45,817 nt of DNA from Vulcanimicrobiota bacterium (GTDB taxonomy: Bacteria > Vulcanimicrobiota > Vulcanimicrobiia > Vulcanimicrobiales > Vulcanimicrobiaceae). The DNA lies in assembly GCA_003161435.1 (NCBI GenBank), contig PMOS01000034.1:86588-132404 (forward strand), given 5' to 3'. Each line of letters begins with the position of its first letter. Within the stretch, counting starts at the first letter, position 1. Shown here one piece after another: positions 43,087 through 45,817 of this stretch. Under the pieces are notes generated by a model, which was given only the letters and a program-made list of their open reading frames with translations, made no database searches and was not told where the DNA came from. The position numbers and the translations under genes are program-made.

Positions 43087-43986
43087 CTAGCGAATCGCGA
43101 TCCCGGTGTCCGGTCGTTCGGTCGTCGCCTCGGGGCGAAACCGGACCAGAGCCGCCGGGCGCCCGGTCGTCTGGCGCCAGGCGCCGGTCGGCTCGATCAA
43201 CCCGGCGTCCTCGACGAGCCTTCGGAAATTGGGCGTGTGCAGGCGGCGCCCGGCGAGCGCCTCGACGGTTTTCTGAAGCTGGGCCATGGTGAAGTCCGGC
43301 GGCAACAGCTCGAAGACGAGCGGCCGCCACCGGAGCGCCCCGCGAACGCGACCCAGCGCCGTCGCCACGATGCGCCGATGGTCGAAGGCCATGCGTTCGC
43401 CCAGGTGCACGCCGCCTGGAATCGGCGATTCCGCGACGAGGCCAATCTCCCACAGCAGCTCGTAGCGCTCGAGGACGAGCGTATCGTTCCAGACGGTGCC
43501 GCGTAGGCCGACCGTTCGTCGCGCCCGGCGTTCGCGCCGCCGGCGCTCGTCCGCGTCGGGTGCTGCGGCGATCCACGCGTCAACCGCCGGATGGATGACC
43601 TCGTCCACGATCGCCGGCCGGCCGTCACGCCAGTCCTCCCACGGAAAATAGTGGTACCAGGCGCGCCAGCCGACGCTCGCGACCCGTGGTTCACTCTCAC
43701 GGACGAAAGCGAGGTACGCAACGGAAAGCACCCGGCGGCGCGCGTCACGTCCGCGGTCCCCGAACGTGTACAGCTGCTCGATGTGGCCGAGTTCGAGCCC
43801 AGCCTGCTCGGTGACCCATCGGCGCAGCCCCGCATCGAGCGTGGCATCGGTTTCCGGATCGAACGGACCGGCGGGTAGCGCGTCGTCCGAAGCAGGGTCG
43901 CCCCCGGGGCGGACCAGCACCCGCGGCTCGTCATCGGAGACGGCTGCCACAACGGCATCAAGAGCGACGGCAATATCGATCGGCAC
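43087..43986 (-). CDS. NrtR-type Nudix-related transcriptional regulator of NAD synthesis
   Basis: 299-residue regulator. The N-terminal Nudix-fold domain (VALDAVVAAV, LPAGPFDPETDATLDAGLRR, LEQLYTFGDRGRDARRRVLSVAYLAF; about residues 5-95) is followed by a linker and a winged helix (FELLPPDFTMAQLQKTVEALAGRRLHTPNFRRLVEDAGLI, then GRPAALVRF). This is the NrtR architecture. In the Nudix box the catalytic REXXEE is reduced to RRWVTEQ, so hydrolysis should be lost while ADP-ribose binding could remain, as is known for NrtR. It lies directly upstream of nadABC on the same strand and probably represses it. It has a central extension compared with shorter NrtR proteins. Confidence 0.88.
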   Translation of the reverse strand: MPIDIAVALDAVVAAVSDDEPRVLVRPGGDPASDDALPAGPFDPETDATLDAGLRRWVTEQAGLELGHIEQLYTFGDRGRDARRRVLSVAYLAFVRESEPRVASVGWRAWYHYFPWEDWRDGRPAIVDEVIHPAVDAWIAAAPDADERRRRERRARRTVGLRGTVWNDTLVLERYELLWEIGLVAESPIPGGVHLGERMAFDHRRIVATALGRVRGALRWRPLVFELLPPDFTMAQLQKTVEALAGRRLHTPNFRRLVEDAGLIEPTGAWRQTTGRPAALVRFRPEATTERPDTGIAIR

Positions 43987-44017
43987 GCGAGTCCCGTCTT
44001 CGCGGTCGATGGCAGAA

Positions 44018-44031
44018 GATGCTCGCGAGCA
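44018..44031. promoter_or_regulatory. Perfect 14-bp palindrome upstream of the NrtR gene
   Basis: ATGCTCGCGAGCAT lies 32 bases before the GTG start of the regulator at 43986. It differs from the candidate site before nadA, so if real it may serve another regulator. Support is symmetry and position only. Confidence 0.3.
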
Positions 44032-44070
44032 TGCGGCTTCAGTGCACCGCTAGTCTGCGATCGTCGTCAT

Positions 44071-44382
44071 GTGCGGCTGATGGTGCTCGTCAACGCCATG
44101 GTGCCTAAACCGGGCGAGACGGTCGCCGAATGGTGGTTGAATACCGGGTACGGCCGAGCGCCGAATTGGATTTCGAGCGGGATTGCTTTTCAGCGCCGCG
44201 TCGTCCGCGAGCGGCTCGGGATCGCATTGGACGAAATGCCCGGCGGCCATCTCTTAGCTCTCAGCCGGCCAATTGAACTTGCCGGGCTCGAGGTCTGGAT
44301 CGCGCCCGCGAGACCCGCCGAATTCCTCACGCGACGCTCGACGTATGTGTGGACCGCTTTTCGAGGTGTCACCGCCGCATAG
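44071..44382 (+). pseudogene. Internally deleted alpha/beta hydrolase remnant
   Basis: The frame joins two segments typical of EstC-like alpha/beta hydrolases: LMVLVNAMVPKPGETVAEWW, from the middle of the fold, and FQRRVVRERLGIALDEMPGGHLLALSRPIEL, from near the C-terminus with the catalytic-histidine region GGHLLALS. The N-terminal half with the HG oxyanion and GxSxG nucleophile is missing, and the segment between the two blocks is reduced to a few residues. The last 35 residues are unrelated to the family. It is a dead gene by these losses. Confidence 0.6.
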
Positions 44383-44428
44383 TACGAAGTGCGAGCGCTC
44401 CACAGCTCCACTTTATGAGGAAACCACG

Positions 44429-44788
44429 TTGCTGCGTATTGCTTCGAGCCTCGTTCTAGGCGCGTCGTTTCTGGCTGCCCCGCTTCTCGCTAGCGCGGAT
44501 CCCGACAACGGGTTCGTTGTCGCCAACAAAGGCACGGCGCCCGTGTTTTTCTACTACGGTTGCAAAGGCCAAGCCCTTACGAAGACGAAGACCCTCCCGC
44601 CCGGGAACTCGGACGAGTACTGGAAAGACAATGGCTGCAAGGTCTACACGATTCAGATCATGACGTCACAAGGCGCGGGCGGCAAGACGACGTTCAGCTA
44701 TGTCGCGTACGCCGGCAAGTACTACAAGATCGTTTGGGACAAGACCCGCAACGCCTGGAACTTCATGATGTCGAAAGAGGGCGAATAG
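44429..44788 (+). CDS. Small secreted protein of unknown function
   Basis: 119 residues from TTG 44429, preceded by a TGAGGA ribosome site. Signal peptide IASSLVLGASFLAAPLLASA. The mature part DPDNGFVVANKGTAPVFFYYGCKG contains two cysteines (YYGCKG, DNGCKV), is rich in Lys and Tyr, and ends MMSKEGE. No known family is recognised; size and cysteines suggest a small disulfide-stabilised beta protein. It sits intact among decayed genes. Confidence 0.68.
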   Translation: MLRIASSLVLGASFLAAPLLASADPDNGFVVANKGTAPVFFYYGCKGQALTKTKTLPPGNSDEYWKDNGCKVYTIQIMTSQGAGGKTTFSYVAYAGKYYKIVWDKTRNAWNFMMSKEGE

Positions 44789-44799
44789 CGGAACGCCGA

Positions 44800-45220
44800 T
44801 TACTCAGCGGGGCCGGCAAACAAGATGAGGTTGCCGTCGGAGTCAGTAACAATGAAGGTCCTAGCTCCCCCACGGCTCCTTTTTCAGTGTTTGATGAAAC
44901 CGCACTCCGGCCGATCGAAAATCGATGAAGAGTTGTTTGATCTGGTCGGCGGTGCTGACGGTGATCGAAGCGGAGAGCAGATGTTCGCGCTCCCGTATGT
45001 CGCCGACGAAGACCGGCTCACAAACCATTCGAAGGTTAAGTCGCGCATTGTCCCGACGAACCTGTCCGTAGAACGGCGGATCACCATACACGAAGGCAAT
45101 TGCGAAACCGAGCTTGGATGTAAAGAACGCGCACGATGTCTTTACGTCGGCTACGTAGAGTTGAGCTTCGGTAGAACTCAGGACTGGGTGGTTCAGGGTT
45201 GCTGTTGTCTGGGGCGTCAT
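44800..45220 (-). pseudogene. VOC (glyoxalase/bleomycin-resistance) family gene with a one-base frameshift
   Basis: From ATG 45220 (ribosome site GGAGGAG) the frame encodes a VOC-fold protein: EAQLYVADVKTSCAFFTSKL, GFAIAFVYGDPPFYGQVRR, FRSAGVRFHQTLKKEPWG, then a stop at 44861. Continuing in another frame gives ARTFIVTDSDGNLILFAGPAE and a TAA at 44800, the usual VOC ending (F.v.DpDGN...f). Removing one base from the five-C run at 44867-44871 restores a single frame of normal length. Either the gene is recently inactivated or the run is mis-sequenced. VOC enzymes act on varied metal-bound substrates; the specific one is unknown. Confidence 0.75.
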
Positions 45221-45317
45221 TGCATGGGCTCCTCCTTTGAGCTGGATTCCGCATACGGCCGAGCAATTCGACGCCGGATTCTTGGTTTCCAGCCTCCTGG
45301 TCCCGACGGTTCCCTGG

Positions 45318-45404
45318 GAGATTTTCGGGACGGTTCAGCGTCACGACGGCGACGTCGTCCTGCGCCTCAAGCAAAAGACCACGGTATTCGTTCGTTCCGA
45401 CCAT
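45318..45404 (-). pseudogene. N-terminal stub of an enoyl-CoA hydratase/isomerase
   Basis: From ATG 45404 with a GGGAGC ribosome site the protein reads NEYRGLLLEAQDDVAVV, then TLNRPENL, the canonical crotonase N-terminus, and then loses all similarity. About 29 codons remain of an expected 250 or more. The stub ends 80 bases before the VOC gene's ribosome site on the same strand. Deletion rather than drift is implied because the retained part is well conserved. Confidence 0.65.
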
Positions 45405-45465
45405 CGTCGATGCTCCCTTGAACGTCGGTTCGAGGTTCGCGCCCGGTTCCCGTCGGCGGCCGCCT

Positions 45466-45817
45466 GTGCATTTCACCACAGCACGCGAACTCTTCGCCAA
45501 ACTACGACACTCGACCAGCGCGAACTCGCAATTTCGGCGGCTTACCGCCAATCGCGCGAAGCTGCTCATCATCGACGAAATCGGATACGAGCCGCTTGAC
45601 CACCTCGCGGTAACACACTTCTTTCGGCTCGTGTGCGAGCGGTACGAGCGCGGCTCTATCATCCTCACATCAAACAAACGCTTCTCGGAGTGGGGCGAAC
45701 TCATCGGCGACGAGACGTTGGCGGCGGCAATCCTCGATCGGCTGCTTCACCATGCGACGACCTTCTCGATCAATGGACCGAGCTATCGCCTTAAGGATGG
45801 CCTGATTTATTCGGCGG
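45466..45817 (+). mobile_element. istB: 5'-truncated IS21-family istB (transposition helper ATPase), running off the window
   Basis: The frame from about 45466 encodes VHFTTARELFAKLRHS, LLIIDEIGYEPLDH (Walker B region), FRLVCERYERGSIILTSN, FSEWGELIGDETLAAAILDRLLHH and INGPSYRLKDG, which is the C-terminal two-thirds of IstB. The Walker A part and start codon are absent; sequence to the left belongs to the leader of the enoyl-CoA hydratase stub. IstB helps the IstA transposase choose and activate target DNA. No istA is visible. The fragment is open to base 45817 and may end just outside. Confidence 0.85.

Overview
The window is a 45.8 kb piece of a high-GC bacterial chromosome. The cell is a diderm: there are two TonB-dependent receptors, several lipoproteins, twin-arginine-type signal peptides and many secreted proteins. 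Carboxypeptidase-regulatory-like TonB receptors, S53 peptidase lipoproteins and Ser/Thr/Pro-spacer lipoproteins together suggest a soil or rock lineage such as Eremiobacterota/Vulcanimicrobiota (WPS-2). That placement is inference from gene style, not a marker-gene result.

Layout. 1-6840 is the end of a urease operon (ureC partial, ureE, ureF, ureG, ureD) with a TonB-dependent receptor translationally coupled to ureD. 6876-12132 carries a DUF5996 protein, a PrpF-type isomerase, an orphan TRAP solute-binding protein and a GGDEF-EAL protein. 12297-16547 has a small secreted protein, a KstD-like flavoprotein, a GGDEF remnant, a SAM methyltransferase and an Asp/Asn-hydroxylase-like dioxygenase. 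16695-20446 is a duplicated pair (small secreted protein plus membrane protein) flanking a YncE-like propeller, with the same short motif upstream of both secreted copies. 20450-25460 holds a second TonB receptor, an Fpg/Nei glycosylase, a short ABC-ATPase remnant resembling UrtE and a lactate/malate dehydrogenase.

25668-32322 holds an S53 peptidase lipoprotein with an inserted domain and a strong terminator, a divergent SDR/HxlR pair, a propeller lipoprotein built from 150-bp repeats, a small secreted protein and a secreted protein with a 27/30-bp repeat tail. 32809-36004 is an ABC importer (SBP, ATPase, permease) followed by a DUF4386 membrane protein. 36177-39428 contains secreted proteins, including an S74-chaperone adhesin-like gene broken by two compensating frameshifts. 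39668-43986 is an NAD biosynthesis unit, nrtR-nadA-nadB-nadC, with a candidate operator before nadA. 44071-45817 is a decay zone: an internally deleted hydrolase, a VOC gene with a one-base frameshift, an enoyl-CoA hydratase stub and a 5'-truncated IS21 istB.

Functionally, the clearest units are urea hydrolysis with nickel insertion (possibly with its own outer-membrane uptake), de novo NAD synthesis under an NrtR-type regulator, and a large investment in secreted and surface proteins. Start/stop overlaps of the NTGA type are used at most operon junctions.
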